NCBI GenBank assembly: GCA_947646735.1
Contig: CANTFK010000921.1
Span: 248,001 to 312,000 of the forward strand
Reading direction: 5' to 3'
From: Peronospora farinosa
Lineage: Eukaryota > Oomycota > Peronosporomycetes > Peronosporales > Peronosporaceae
Length of the DNA: 64,000 nt
Shown here: positions 12,572 to 23,512 of the stretch, piece by piece
Position numbering within the stretch: position 1 is the first letter of the stretch
Layout of the letters: every line of letters begins with the position of its first letter
The notes under the pieces: generated by a model
Databases searched by the model: none
The model's input: the letters and a program-made list of their open reading frames with translations, nothing else
What the model was told of the DNA's origin: nothing
Position numbers and translations under genes: made by a program

Positions 12572-12932
12572 TTTGGTCTCTTATTTTCAAAGTGTCGATA
12601 AGAGCATATTGTAATTGATATCGGTAAGATACCGATATCTGCTGGTAATATCGTATTTAGAAATACCGCGTACTGTAGATCGATACGAAACAGAAGGAAG
12701 ATGGGTACATTCTTGTACTAATAATTATTCGTTTTTCTTTTGTTTCAACACGTCTACTGTACGGTGCAAAGTGTCTCGCTTTGCAGCACACAAACAACAA
12801 CTTCCAGCTCCATCTCTTACTTCAGCAGGTTTACTTTTATCCTGTCAAAGTAACTGCATCGATACCCTCCCCATCTCCATGTGATCGGTCGTCATGTACA
12901 AGCAAATAAGGTGCCACGTTAAACGCGTCATT
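12572..12932. other. Intergenic, upstream of Arp2
   Basis: Contains short A/T-rich tracts and several occurrences of ggtaatat or cgatatc-like words. No gene or RNA was recognised. Confidence 0.4.
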
Positions 12933-13430
12933 TCACGCCGTCTGCCTCATTCGATGTGCTGTCTTGCAATCCAATCCACAGTACTGATCATACCGACTCA
13001 AACGACGTTGAAAACACTTGGAACAATTGGTACACCATCGTTGTTCCTTACTGGGTTCATAGCTCGTGGTCGATATGGACGTACTCTGTCCAACTGGCAT
13101 GCTAAACTTGGCCAAATGATCCAAGCCTCTTGACGTGTCCGCAGACTCGTCATTGTGCCGAATAATCTCATAGATATTACGTTTATAATTTACATGTTCC
13201 TCATCTTCTTCACATGCAATGGTATCACGGTGTTCACGGTGAAAAACACTACCGAGTTTATTGCTCAAGTACGTGAGGGAAGTGAGCTTCCGGAGACGAC
13301 TTGTCTCATTGACAGAGTGGTGAATTATCACTTTTGGAAAACGAATACCACGATAACTCAAGTGAGAAGTACTATAGCGGTTGGAAACTGCTGGATCATG
13401 TGCCTGTAGCCACTGCATACTTGGAGCCAT
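12933..13430 (-). CDS. Small Cys-rich protein of unknown function
   Basis: Single-exon open frame of 165 aa starting at an ATG. I do not recognise a named family. The N-terminal 110 residues are polar with no domain. The last 35 residues hold a compact cysteine pattern, WCTNCSKCF followed about 13 residues later by YCGLDCKTAH, i.e. CxxCxxC...CxxxC. This resembles half of a treble-clef or MYND/FYVE-like zinc knuckle and suggests a small metal-binding protein. It lies between Arp2 and the calcium ATPase. It could be a real lineage-specific gene or the last exon of a longer one. Confidence 0.45.
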   Translation of the reverse strand: MAPSMQWLQAHDPAVSNRYSTSHLSYRGIRFPKVIIHHSVNETSRLRKLTSLTYLSNKLGSVFHREHRDTIACEEDEEHVNYKRNIYEIIRHNDESADTSRGLDHLAKFSMPVGQSTSISTTSYEPSKEQRWCTNCSKCFQRRLSRYDQYCGLDCKTAHRMRQTA

Positions 13431-14258
13431 GAGTTCTTTAGTCTACGAGGAAGCGTGGATAATCCCAACTGAGGCATTTTACTGAAAGAGGCGAAAAATC
13501 TCGATACATAATACCTGTTTATAAAGATAATTCATAAAGGATTATACCGAAACGATTGAAATTCAGTTGGAAAGTAGTGGTAAATACCTCGGCTATTCGA
13601 TATCCCTGCGATTGAGCATGGAAAAATAAATTACAGCTCATCTGATGAACGCGATGGCGTGCCTAGGATTACAATGCGACTATATGATCTTGCGTAATAA
13701 AACCAGGACAATGATATAAAACCAAATAGATTGTACGGGACACGCCATCGTATCCACTAGTTCAACCCACTTCCTATCATGAACAAGTCTATTTCCTTAG
13801 TCACAAGTACTACGACTCTTTGCAGTAGAAATCATGACATTTCTAGCATGCAAATCGATTAACGAATGCAACTTTGATCTCACCACGACTCAATTGACGT
13901 TACATATGCCCCTTGATTCCTGCAAACAAAGACTCGTGTTTATTAATAAAGTAACCGGTTCGAGAGTCGGAGGCGTCTGCATGCGATATGCAACCAATCT
14001 GATCAGGCCCTTTCGAAGCATCTTCCTGCAATGCATGAGATCATGCAAGGTCACTTCTGATCCAGTGTTTGTTTGTTTTACCTGAGCCTTATAATGCAAA
14101 GTTTCTAATCTCCAAGCAAAATCAATGCGCAGGTGGATGTATTTCTTCCTGTGTTCTAATACTGCTGCTCAACCAGATCCAAGCTCAAGTGTTTATAGCT
14201 TCGATTCTAATCACCAATATGGCCACCTCGTGTTTTTACTACCGCTTGTATCCATTGT
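13431..14258. other. Intergenic, 3' side of SERCA gene
   Basis: About 830 bases with only short open frames in both directions. Nothing recognised. Confidence 0.4.
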
Positions 14259-17200
14259 CTACTGAGTCTTCTTCTCCCATTCATCCATGCGGTGTTTGAG
14301 CTCACGTGCGGTCATGCGGCGGCCAATGAACTTGAGAACTTCTTCGATAAGAATCACCGGCAGTGAAAACACCAGCACCATCAGCCACTCATTCAAGTCG
14401 AGCGGAATCACGCTAAACGTATCGGCCAGCACGTCCACGTACAGGATGACAAAGTGCATGACAAAAGATACCACCATAGCAATCATGAGGTACGGGTTAG
14501 ACCAAGGTGGCATGGTAATCAGACTGCCATCTTCAGAAAGCGCGTTCAAAGCGTTGAACATCTCAATAGCCACCAACACGGAAAGCGAAAGCGTCGATGC
14601 CGTCTTCTTGCCGTCAGTGAAGTATCGGCAAGGGTCCGACGAAAAGTCCATGCCATCAAAATTGTTGACCGTAAAGTTCTCCCATTCATGGCACTTGGTC
14701 CAATGGGACAGCTGGTCGTACGTGATCAGAGTGTGACCATCGCCCGAAGCCTCGTAGTACATGTACCAGTATGCAAAGATACCGACGCAAGCGAAACCCA
14801 CGTAGATGCCAACAACCATGTATCGGAAGAACACCCAACCGGTGATCAAAGCGTCATCGCTGCGACGAGGCGGTTTCTTCATGATGTCAGCATCAGGCGG
14901 GTTGAAACCCAACGCAGTGGCTGGAGGACCGTCAGTAACGAGATTCACCCACAGAAGCTGCACTGGAATAAGACCTTCCGGAAGGCCCAGAGCAGCCGTC
15001 AAGAAAATCGCGGCCACCTCACCTATATTTGACGAGATCAGGTAGCGAATGAACGCTTGCATGTTGTTGTAAATGGCTCGGCCCTCCTCCACGGCAGCCA
15101 CAATCGTAGCAAAGTTGTCATCAGCGAGAACCATGTCTGCAGCCTCCTTTGCAACCTCCGTACCCGTAATACCCATAGCGATACCAATATCAGCTTGCTT
15201 CAAGGCAGGTGCATCATTCACACCGTCACCAGTCATAGCTGTTATTTCGCCCAGCTGCTTCAACATCTTCACAAGCTGTTGCTTGTGCTTCGGCTCCGTG
15301 CGGGAGAATACCATACCATGGGCGTCCGAAAGGTACTCGTTACGCTTTTCCATTGGCAGAGCGAAAAATTCGGCACCGGTAAAAGAGCGCGTGGTAAGAT
15401 CGTCGTCTTCATTCAAAATGCCAATTTTGTAGCAAATACTCTCGGCGGTCAGCTTGTTGTCACCTGTGATGCACATAACGCGAATGCCGGCTGTGTGACA
15501 CATCTCAATCATGGGGCGCACTTCGGGACGCGGGGGGTCCAGCATGCTAACAAGACCAATGAAGGTCAAGCCAGATTCAATTGCGGCAAAGTTTTCAGTC
15601 TTCTCAAGCAACTTGTGCGCTGGGTGGTGACGGTCGCCGTCGTACGCACCGAGTTCGCCTAGGTCCTCTTTTTTCGCCAGTGCTAAACAACGAAGCGACT
15701 TGCGAGCTAGAGTTGACACTTGGGTCAGCAACACCTGGCGGCCAGCATCAGTTAAAGGCTTCACGCTTCCGTCTCCCAGCTCAACATAGGCACATCGGTC
15801 AATGAGACCTTCGGGGGCACCCTTTACTAGCAAGATATTGTGGTTCGAGGTCGACGAGCGGGTAGCGCGCTGCATTGAAGCACCAGACTTTTCACACAGC
15901 ACCGACATTGACTTGCGGTCGCGCGAAAACTCAAGGATAGCCAACTTCTTGCTCTGCTGCTCTATGTGCTCATTACAGAACTGAGCAGCCTTCCCAGGGT
16001 TGTCAACGCGGAGCGACTGCATCTCTGCCTGTTTCACAGCATCCAAAGGGAAGCCAATCTTCTCCACGAGAACTTTCAAAGCAGCTTCAGTGGGCTCCCC
16101 AACACGCACATATTTACCGTCATGATACTCGATAGCCGACTCATTACACAACGAACAGACAGCCGCCAACGAAGAAACAGCTTTATACTGGGACAACGGA
16201 GCGCCTTCAATCTTACCGATTGGAGCGTACGTGTGTCCCTCAACGTCATACGTCACCAGCTCCGTCTCAGATGAACCAATATGAGAGAACGTAACGCAAG
16301 ACATTTCGTTCGTAGTGAGTGTCCCCGTCTTGTCCGAACAAATGACCGTCGTGCAGCCAAGTGTCTCGACCGATGGCAGCTTTCGTACAATTGCATTCTT
16401 CTTGGCCATTTTGCGCGTACCCAATGCAAGACACGTAGTAATGACAGCAGGAAGACCTTCCGGAATTGCAGCAACGGCAAGTGCTACTGCAATCTTAAAG
16501 TAATAGATACATCCTTTAAAGACCGATCCATAGATCGGATCAAAAAAGTTCTTGTAATTAATCACCCACACAACAATGCAAATGACGGCAATAACTTTGG
16601 ACAAAAGCTCTCCAAATTCATCCAGTTTCTTCGACAATGGTGTCCCTTCTTCTTCCTTCGATGCTTCTTGTACAGATTGTTGAATCTTTCCAATCTCTGT
16701 TTTCATACCAATTTGTGTCACAATGCCACTACCAAGGCCATTAACGACCACAGTAGCAGCAAACAACATATTGGTCTTGGCTTGAATAATATTCTCCGTA
16801 TCTTTTGGTAACGCATCAATGCCTTTATTCACAGAGGTTGATTCACCCGTCATTTGAGCTTGTTCAACACGAATTGCAGTTGTTTTCATGGACAATAAAC
16901 GGAGATCCGCAGGGACTTTATCACCCACACGAATCTCGACCACATCACCTGGGACAAGTTCACGTGCTGCTAACGTTATCATTTCCCCATCGCGCATAAC
17001 ACGGGCATTCTCCGGCTGTAAATCTTTCAGCGCTTCAAGTGCTGCTTCTGCGTTTGACTCCTGCCACACGCCGACAATGGCGTTAAGTACGAGGATTACA
17101 AGAATTACAAGTGGTTCAACAAAAGCACCAATGCCTTCACTCGCACCGTCTTCGAGCATAGCCAGTGCAAAGGAAACGACCGCTGCACCCAATAAAATCT

Positions 17201-17411
17201 TGACAAGTGCGTCATCAAATTGTTCCAATACAAGCTTCCATAGAGGCGTATTTTCTTCCTTAGCCAATTCATTGTAGCCATAGATACTACGCTGTTTCTC
17301 TGCCTCTGCCGTACTTAACCCTTTCCCTTCTATGACATTAAAATGCTGCAGCACCGCTTCGGGTGTCTCAAGTTCATAACGGAAACCGTCGTCGTCGTCT
17401 CTCCCTTCCAT
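14259..17411 (-). CDS. SERCA-type (P2A) calcium-transporting ATPase
   Basis: Single-exon 1050-aa P-type ATPase that pumps cytosolic calcium into the ER using ATP. Domain order is an N-terminal cytosolic segment, transmembrane pair with LGAAVVSFALAML and VEPLVILVILVLNAIVG, actuator domain with TGES at about 188, M3-M4 with the IPEGLPAVITTCLALG calcium-site segment, the phosphorylation site CSDKTGTLT at about 358, nucleotide-binding domain, hinge TGDGVNDAPALKQADIGIAMG at about 730, then M5-M10 including QLLWVNLVTDGPPATALGFNPPD. All catalytic motifs are intact and length matches SERCA. The protein ends EWEKKTQ, so lysines sit at -3 and -4 from the C-terminus, matching the KKxx ER-retrieval signal. 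Long antisense open frames here are shadows of its codon usage. Confidence 0.96.
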   Translation of the reverse strand: MEGRDDDDGFRYELETPEAVLQHFNVIEGKGLSTAEAEKQRSIYGYNELAKEENTPLWKLVLEQFDDALVKILLGAAVVSFALAMLEDGASEGIGAFVEPLVILVILVLNAIVGVWQESNAEAALEALKDLQPENARVMRDGEMITLAARELVPGDVVEIRVGDKVPADLRLLSMKTTAIRVEQAQMTGESTSVNKGIDALPKDTENIIQAKTNMLFAATVVVNGLGSGIVTQIGMKTEIGKIQQSVQEASKEEEGTPLSKKLDEFGELLSKVIAVICIVVWVINYKNFFDPIYGSVFKGCIYYFKIAVALAVAAIPEGLPAVITTCLALGTRKMAKKNAIVRKLPSVETLGCTTVICSDKTGTLTTNEMSCVTFSHIGSSETELVTYDVEGHTYAPIGKIEGAPLSQYKAVSSLAAVCSLCNESAIEYHDGKYVRVGEPTEAALKVLVEKIGFPLDAVKQAEMQSLRVDNPGKAAQFCNEHIEQQSKKLAILEFSRDRKSMSVLCEKSGASMQRATRSSTSNHNILLVKGAPEGLIDRCAYVELGDGSVKPLTDAGRQVLLTQVSTLARKSLRCLALAKKEDLGELGAYDGDRHHPAHKLLEKTENFAAIESGLTFIGLVSMLDPPRPEVRPMIEMCHTAGIRVMCITGDNKLTAESICYKIGILNEDDDLTTRSFTGAEFFALPMEKRNEYLSDAHGMVFSRTEPKHKQQLVKMLKQLGEITAMTGDGVNDAPALKQADIGIAMGITGTEVAKEAADMVLADDNFATIVAAVEEGRAIYNNMQAFIRYLISSNIGEVAAIFLTAALGLPEGLIPVQLLWVNLVTDGPPATALGFNPPDADIMKKPPRRSDDALITGWVFFRYMVVGIYVGFACVGIFAYWYMYYEASGDGHTLITYDQLSHWTKCHEWENFTVNNFDGMDFSSDPCRYFTDGKKTASTLSLSVLVAIEMFNALNALSEDGSLITMPPWSNPYLMIAMVVSFVMHFVILYVDVLADTFSVIPLDLNEWLMVLVFSLPVILIEEVLKFIGRRMTARELKHRMDEWEKKTQ

Positions 17412-17810
17412 GCCTGTCTGTGATATGGCGTCTCTCCCCTTTTTCTTCTTCTAGGAAAATGATATGTGCGAATTCGATGCCGCGTGGCAAAAAGATCACT
17501 CGATGGTTATTAATAGCGCACTTAAGAGGGAGATCAAACCCTGGCAAAAAAGATATAGCTGCACTTTATCTACTTTTTTGTAAGAAAACGATTGAAATTT
17601 ATTTTTATATCGTTAGATGTTTTAATTCGTCGTAAATTAAAAGGCATCGTAAATTATTAGTAGCATGAATTAGTGTGAAAAGAAATTGCCGATGGAACCT
17701 TTACCAATAAGTATATCGTATATATTAATTTTCACAAGACTAGAGAAACACTGCTTAGTCAGAACATTTCTTAGCAATACCGTCATACAATATGGGGCAC
17801 CTATACAACC
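17412..17810. other. Intergenic, AT-rich
   Basis: About 400 bases between the SERCA start codon and the stop codon of the 506-aa gene, with strings of A/T near 17580-17660. It should hold the SERCA promoter. No gene is seen. Confidence 0.4.
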
Positions 17811-19331
17811 TCAATCTGTTTCACCATACAGAGGTCGCACAAATGAAAAAGTAGAAGCTTCTCGACGACTCAATTTTTTCACTTCAAGCACCAACGCGTT
17901 GTCCTTTTCCACTACAATGATATTCTTTTGCGTACGTCGTTCTTGCACGATCCAGTCGTTATAGCTTGTTGACAGTCGATGCACGACAAATTTATCACTT
18001 CCATAGCCATCAACATCATTGGCGACAAGTTTATCATTGCGAACGCACACCCATTGCTTACCTGCGTCGGAGGAAGGAAGCGTTGAAAGCAAAAACGAAC
18101 CGTTTTCAGCAGGGTGCAACTTGAACAGACTTTTCGCGTCCTCCCTGTGTCCATCACGAGAAATCAAACGGAGTTCCTTTGATTCTGGACACACACTCAC
18201 CAATTGTGCTCCATGTTCGAGACGAACAATTGTATTGCCCATCAACATGTCCATCAAACTTGATACGTCGATCCAAACATATGCGGGTTTGATTGATTCC
18301 TTCCGGACCGTCATTTGAAATTTGGCATCAATAGTGCCTGTAAATGCTTGTCTGTGGTTGCAAGCTGCCACAATACCGAACGAGAGCACACCCGTAAGTG
18401 GATGCACCCAAATATGCGCATCCGTTTGGTGGTCAATTTTCATGTCGACATCGCACATGTACTTTGCTTTCGGTAGAGCAATTGATACCGTTTCGGTACA
18501 ACTCGCCACCATCGAGACATTATTTGTTTCTCCTTCAGTAAGCCCAGCTCGCTTAGCGAGGGTCTGGGGCGAAACGATTGCATTCTCGTAGCTGATAGCC
18601 GTAAACTGGTCCGTCGACGCGTACGCTCGATAGTAGCGACCTTTGTCTCGTTCACTCACGACAACTTCGTGACTCACTTCAAACACCCCCAGAGCGTCCT
18701 GCTGGCCTCGTAGTTTATACTCGTTCCGGTATTTCACAGCATCATAGCTCTCTCCGGTAAAAGAAAAAAGCTGCTTTACCTTTTTCTGGTTGTAGTCATA
18801 CAGCCGAGTGTAGAAATTGACATCAGCTGCGGCAAAGTTTGTGCGCTGCTGCTGTAGTTTTTCCGCCATATATCTGTTAATGTTTTGGTCTTCCACGCTT
18901 GAAACAGTCGCACTTCCAGGCAATTTGTCATCGCTGAAGATCACTCGCTTGGACTCGTTCCATGCCGATAAATACTTTGCCAAAGAGTTCAAATCAGCCT
19001 TGAGTTTGATTTTCGCATAGCGACTGAGATCGCTTGTAAAGCCACTGCTTAGGACGTCAAAATTGCGAATGGCCTCTAGTGTCAGCGCGTGGAGCACTGG
19101 GTTCACCACCTCGAAAGGCCACACCATGCAGTCGCAAAACCCATCGACGAATACATCACGAAAGCGGTCGCACAAGTACCAGTTGATCAAACAAAGCGCG
19201 CGTGTTTCATTAGTCTGCTCGATCGTCTCGCTCATTGTTCTTTCAATGAAAATTGGAAAGTAGGCAGGACTTTTCGGGTCCAACGGTTGCTCATCCACTG
19301 CCAGCATCAACTGCCATTCATCAATTGCCAT
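17811..19331 (-). CDS. 506-aa protein of unknown function
   Basis: Single-exon protein beginning MAIDEWQLML; an in-frame stop lies shortly upstream with no other ATG between. I do not recognise a family. The N-terminal half is helical and polar, including YMAEKLQQQRTNF and YDYNQKKVKQLF. The C-terminal half (about 230-506) is beta-rich with repeated short strand-like stretches such as NGSFLLSTLP, KQWVCVRNDKLVAND and NALVLEVKKL, which loosely recall beta-trefoil or fascin-like folds. No signal peptide or membrane helix is evident. It is packed only about 100 bases downstream of the TBC gene on the same strand. Frame length and even composition argue it is real. Confidence 0.7.
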   Translation of the reverse strand: MAIDEWQLMLAVDEQPLDPKSPAYFPIFIERTMSETIEQTNETRALCLINWYLCDRFRDVFVDGFCDCMVWPFEVVNPVLHALTLEAIRNFDVLSSGFTSDLSRYAKIKLKADLNSLAKYLSAWNESKRVIFSDDKLPGSATVSSVEDQNINRYMAEKLQQQRTNFAAADVNFYTRLYDYNQKKVKQLFSFTGESYDAVKYRNEYKLRGQQDALGVFEVSHEVVVSERDKGRYYRAYASTDQFTAISYENAIVSPQTLAKRAGLTEGETNNVSMVASCTETVSIALPKAKYMCDVDMKIDHQTDAHIWVHPLTGVLSFGIVAACNHRQAFTGTIDAKFQMTVRKESIKPAYVWIDVSSLMDMLMGNTIVRLEHGAQLVSVCPESKELRLISRDGHREDAKSLFKLHPAENGSFLLSTLPSSDAGKQWVCVRNDKLVANDVDGYGSDKFVVHRLSTSYNDWIVQERRTQKNIIVVEKDNALVLEVKKLSRREASTFSFVRPLYGETD

Positions 19332-19432
19332 CAGCCAACTGCCGCCAAAATCAATTCCTAACTTTCGAAATAAAAGCAGTCAGCATTTTCATATTTTTGC
19401 TTGTAGCTGGCTACCCTTGACTGTGATACTTC

Positions 19433-21383
19433 CTATTGCGTGGCTTGAGAACTGAGGTGACTCGGGGCGTCAGCGAAGTAAGTTTGTAGAATGAATGCGC
19501 GCGAGAGCAATGGCTCGATCTCGTTCTCCACCCAGTCTTTTGTCGGCAATCTTTGCAAAAAGAGCACTAGGTCCTGAAACTCTAGCATCTTGAGCGTCTC
19601 GCCAAATGTCATTAGAATCGCAGCGCACACGTACACATGAAAGCTTTCAAAGCCCGAGTCTTCACACATGTATGTATCCCAGATGCGCACAATGCCGTCC
19701 AGTGGTAACTCACGCATTAACAGACAGTTCATCCAACGAAACGCAAACTGCACAAACTGCACACTTTCACGCTCGACGATATGCTCAAACAGTTCTGCAT
19801 CGCAACGATGGACTAGATCTTCCATGCGCTGTACCATACGTTGCAGACCTGGCTGGGCAAACGTGTAGTGGTCCTGGATATCGTCCAGCAACTTCGTCAG
19901 ACACCAGTAGCTGTCCGCCTCAACAATCCGCAAGTTCTCGTCCGACACTTTGGACAAGTCGCATGTCTGGGGATCATCTGCGAATCAACGTCGTGTTAGC
20001 TACTTTTAAACATGGCAAGCCATTTCCAGATCACCACCCACTTACCGATAAAAGCCGAAATAAAAACCACTAAGAACGGCGTCATGAGGTCATTGATGCC
20101 TTGCACATATCCACTGGCCGGGTGCCGAATTGCCCAAATATACAGAACACGTTCCATACACTTTTGTATAACGTCAACCATCTACCAAACAATAAGTGAC
20201 GATATACTAATGTCAACCACGTCTCTCACCTGGTGAATACGCTCATTCTGGAAAAGCTTCACGTCAGCATTGGTGCGTGGTATATCGACGAGAATCTGCC
20301 GCAGCGTCGTTTGCTCTCGTGTACCCCGATCTGTGTCCGGGATGTAATAATACTGCTGCAGCAGTTCAACGTATTCCTGCCGCTTTCGTTTCAACATCGT
20401 GTCACGACGGTCTTTCTTCGACGGCATGTAGCCCTGCATTCGTACACAATATCAAGAAGTGAGAATCAAATACGATGCATCGTGCTATCATATCAAAAAA
20501 CTACCAACAGCAGCCGCCAGACAGTGGGTCGATGCTTCGTAGGGACACCACCCCAGCTGAGCTTGCGAAGCTGGTCTAGATCAATAAATTCCTTTTCCAG
20601 TAGCCGTTCGAATTGCGTATCGCGAAGGTTGCCTGAAGCATTGCGTGATGACGAAGTCGACGCCAACGCCGTGTCAGCAACAAGTGTTCCATTGACATTG
20701 TGGTGGTGATTGAGGCGGTGAGGTTTATCGTGTCCCTGAATTGAAACAGTCTCATGTACCTCCTGCTCTGACTCATCTTCATGCATCCCGTGACGGCTTA
20801 GAGCATGCCCTTCAAGCGATCTGGAAGCCGTATCACTACTCTCACTATCCACCGATGAAAAGCTTCGTAGCCGTGGCGACACTGAGGCAACGGGAGAAGA
20901 AATTATCCTGTCACCACATCATAGCAAATTCAGCTTCCGATTCAATCAACTCTTCCAGCATTTTCACTAATTCGTACATCAGTGGAGCCGGTAACGATGT
21001 CGCCCACACAGGAGGTAGTTGCCCCGTGTTCACTTGCTTGACTGATCCAGGTACAGCCTGTGCTTTCTGCTGTGCTGGTGCTTTGTTCTGTCTTCTAGAG
21101 AAGAAACTCGAGGTCGCAGCACTGCTCAGACCTGCAGAAAATGATCGCTCCTTCTTCTTCTGAGTAAATTTATGCAGCACCGTCTTGAATGGATTCGAGG
21201 TGGCTCCTTGACGAGGTGAGAAGCTTGACTACATTCGTCATAATCACAGTAATTAGCTACTAAAAGGTTAATAAACCCTCATTTCTTCGTCTCATTCAGC
21301 TTTACCAAACGATTCGGAGCTTAATAAGTGTCAACACGCACCGTATCTTCACTGGATGATCGGTGATCCGATGTAGCTTCCAT
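19433..21383 (-). CDS. TBC-domain Rab GTPase-activating protein, TBC1D22-like
   Basis: Predicted GAP that switches off a Rab GTPase in membrane traffic. Six exons in transcript order: 21383-21342, 21228-20915, 20862-20505, 20433-20230, 20181-20046, 19977-19433, total 532 aa. The N-terminal third is Ser-rich and basic. The TBC domain begins near EKEFIDLDQLRKLSWGGVP, with the arginine-finger region QILVDIPRTNADVKLF (IPRT), then IWAIRHPASGYVQGINDL (the YxQG glutamine finger) and SDENLRIVEADSYWCLTKLL. The IRHPASGYVQGINDL block is typical of TBC1D22A/B. Introns are very short (48-113 nt). The 52-nt intron at 20863-20914 is the least certain, chosen because it keeps the frame open; all other junctions restore conserved residues. 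Confidence 0.88.
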
Positions 21384-23512
21384 TATTGCAGTGAATGGGC
21401 TCGTATAGAAGGCGTTAGTACTCGATTATGTGTAGTAAAAGGTCGTGTAGCTGCTGAGAAGGATCTCGATTAATAGCTCTAATTTATCTATGACAGAGCG
21501 TACGTAGATGATAATTGTAGGTTAGACACGATGCAAGAGTGCATTGGAAGCATTATATAGAGACTCTAGCGCCATAAAAGCATGTGGTGGCTACGAGAGA
21601 GACCTCCCTTTTGACGTACCAGACAGACCCGCCGGATTCTACGCCGTTTTGTCGCTGGTAGCTATGGTGTGGTATACGTAACGATTGGCGGGGTGCACCC
21701 CACCAACTTTACAAAATGATGTGTACGGTGCACACCATTCTCCTTTGCGGACCGTTCGAAGTTACGGTAAATAATTAACATATCAAATGTTGCATGTATG
21801 TATTCCTTCTTGTCAATAATAATAAGGCAACACATCAAGAGACGGCGCGAAAGCTAAAGTAGCCGTTGGCTCTGATGTAACGGTTCGATTCAGAGCATCA
21901 CTCAGCGGCTTATTCTTCTTTACCGTGTCGTCTGTCAGATCTCGCAGAGTAAAAATGATTCTGGATCTTAACAATGGACGCCCATATGCGATGGCCCCAT
22001 ATACTTTAGCGGATTTCTCGCAAGATTAGCTCTGCGCTGTGCATGGACATCATAGGGTAAGCAAGTGCACAGAAACTATGTGGGTTTGCCGCAAGGGTCT
22101 GTCCGGTTAACGGACATTTCTTTCAAACGGACCGCATCGGTAAAGTCACGCGTTGCTGAGACTCTTGCGTGTGTGGAGGGGTATCAAGTACAGACGTTCT
22201 CTGCATACAACAGCTGCTAGTCGTGTCGTCCACTTTAAACAGTGTTGGTCACATCAGCACGACACTTATGCGTCCACTAACATTTTCCGTCGTTGACAGT
22301 GACTGTCTATCAGCTGTACAAGTGAGAAGGTAAATGTGAACCAGTTCTGGCAAGTTTCCCGCTAGCGATCGTAGAACGCGATCGCTAGTTGGTTCCATCA
22401 CCCAACCACGGGCTTTTGCTTGCAATGATAGCAGCGGTAATGCATGAAGCGAACTTCTTGCTTCTTCTTGGCTGCCTAGAAGCCATGAAGCACATTGTCG
22501 TAAAGTTCGAACAATTTGTGCGGGCAAATTCCGTGGTCAAATCATCATCATGGCGTCGTCTGCACCAAGATGGTGGCAGCCAGGCATCGATTGTCCAGTG
22601 TTGCAGACGCATGGCACCACAGACCTGAGCTGCGACGTTCCTGGCCGCGTTGCTGGACCCTTCATTCTTCCCATCTTGCTTTGTTCTCATTGGCTTTTAT
22701 GCCTGCAGAAATAGATGGAACGGTGCTATTGGTTGTAAACGTGCAAGGCAAACCAATCATCGGGCAGAATGTTGTCGTACCGTAAAGGATTGGATTTTAC
22801 CCATTAAGATTGAAGATGGGATGTTGCCCGATCGTCTTACAATCGCACGACCGCATCAAAGCGTGACAACGCAGCAACCGTTACTGGTCATGTGACGGAG
22901 ACTCAGTAATCTCTCTACAACGCACCAGATGCTAGCAAACTATTATACTAGAGGTAATTATAGCCGTTTATAGCAGGTTGCTTTCACCTGACGATGAAAC
23001 CATTGCAGCCGGTCGGTGCGATCTTTGCGCAAATGTGGAAGGAATGTGAACAGGAGGTATCTTTTGCAGTAAAAAAACCTTTTTTCTGGAAGTCAGGGTA
23101 GGGATTGTCATGGTTTTAGATCGTTTTTGTCAGGCACGGCAGTGCCTAGATGCGACAAAGCCAGGCCAGTCGAGGTTTTATTCTCATGCCAATCTGGATT
23201 GTATGCTCTTAGGTTTGACTTGACGAAGCCAGTACGCAAATCAAAGCAAAGTCCTCGCTGTAGCTTTCGACCATAAGGCAAAAGGAGAGTAAGGTGACAA
23301 GTCGCAACACGTTCCCACCCACGTTTAAACAAGTAATTACTAAAACAAGGTATGTTGTGTCTGGTGTATCCAACGGCTCTTCTCTACGACGTCCTTCCAA
23401 CAGTCCAACCAACCCCTCTAACTTATCATTGTCCCCCCTGTCGCTTTAGACACACTTTTGTTTTGATTACAAAGGCACTAGCTACCACTTCAATTTCTAA
23501 AAATAAAATTTC
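21384..23512. other. Long intergenic region, no supported gene
   Basis: About 2.1 kb between the divergently transcribed TBC and bZIP genes. Open frames near 22249-22690 on the minus strand (e.g. one ending LPELVHIYLLTC) and 22389-22895 on the plus strand overlap each other and have no recognisable domain. One perfect 10-bp inverted repeat is present at 22362-22388. The bZIP promoter should lie at the right end. Confidence 0.4.
22362..22388. repeat. Perfect 10-bp inverted repeat with 7-nt loop
   Basis: The arm ctagcgatcg at 22362-22371 is followed by a 7-base spacer and its exact reverse complement cgatcgctag at 22379-22388. It could form a hairpin or be a dimeric protein-binding site. No coding or RNA context was found. 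Confidence 0.7.

Noticed and set aside
14454..16811. Several long plus-strand open frames (up to 201 codons) opposite the SERCA gene
   Set aside because: They are antisense shadows of a strongly conserved 1050-aa gene, lack domains and are produced by its codon usage.
22249..22690. Minus-strand open frame with leucine-rich stretches (LPELVHIYLLTC) as a possible gene
   Set aside because: Short, overlaps competing frames on both strands, and has no repeat periodicity or start context; left as intergenic.
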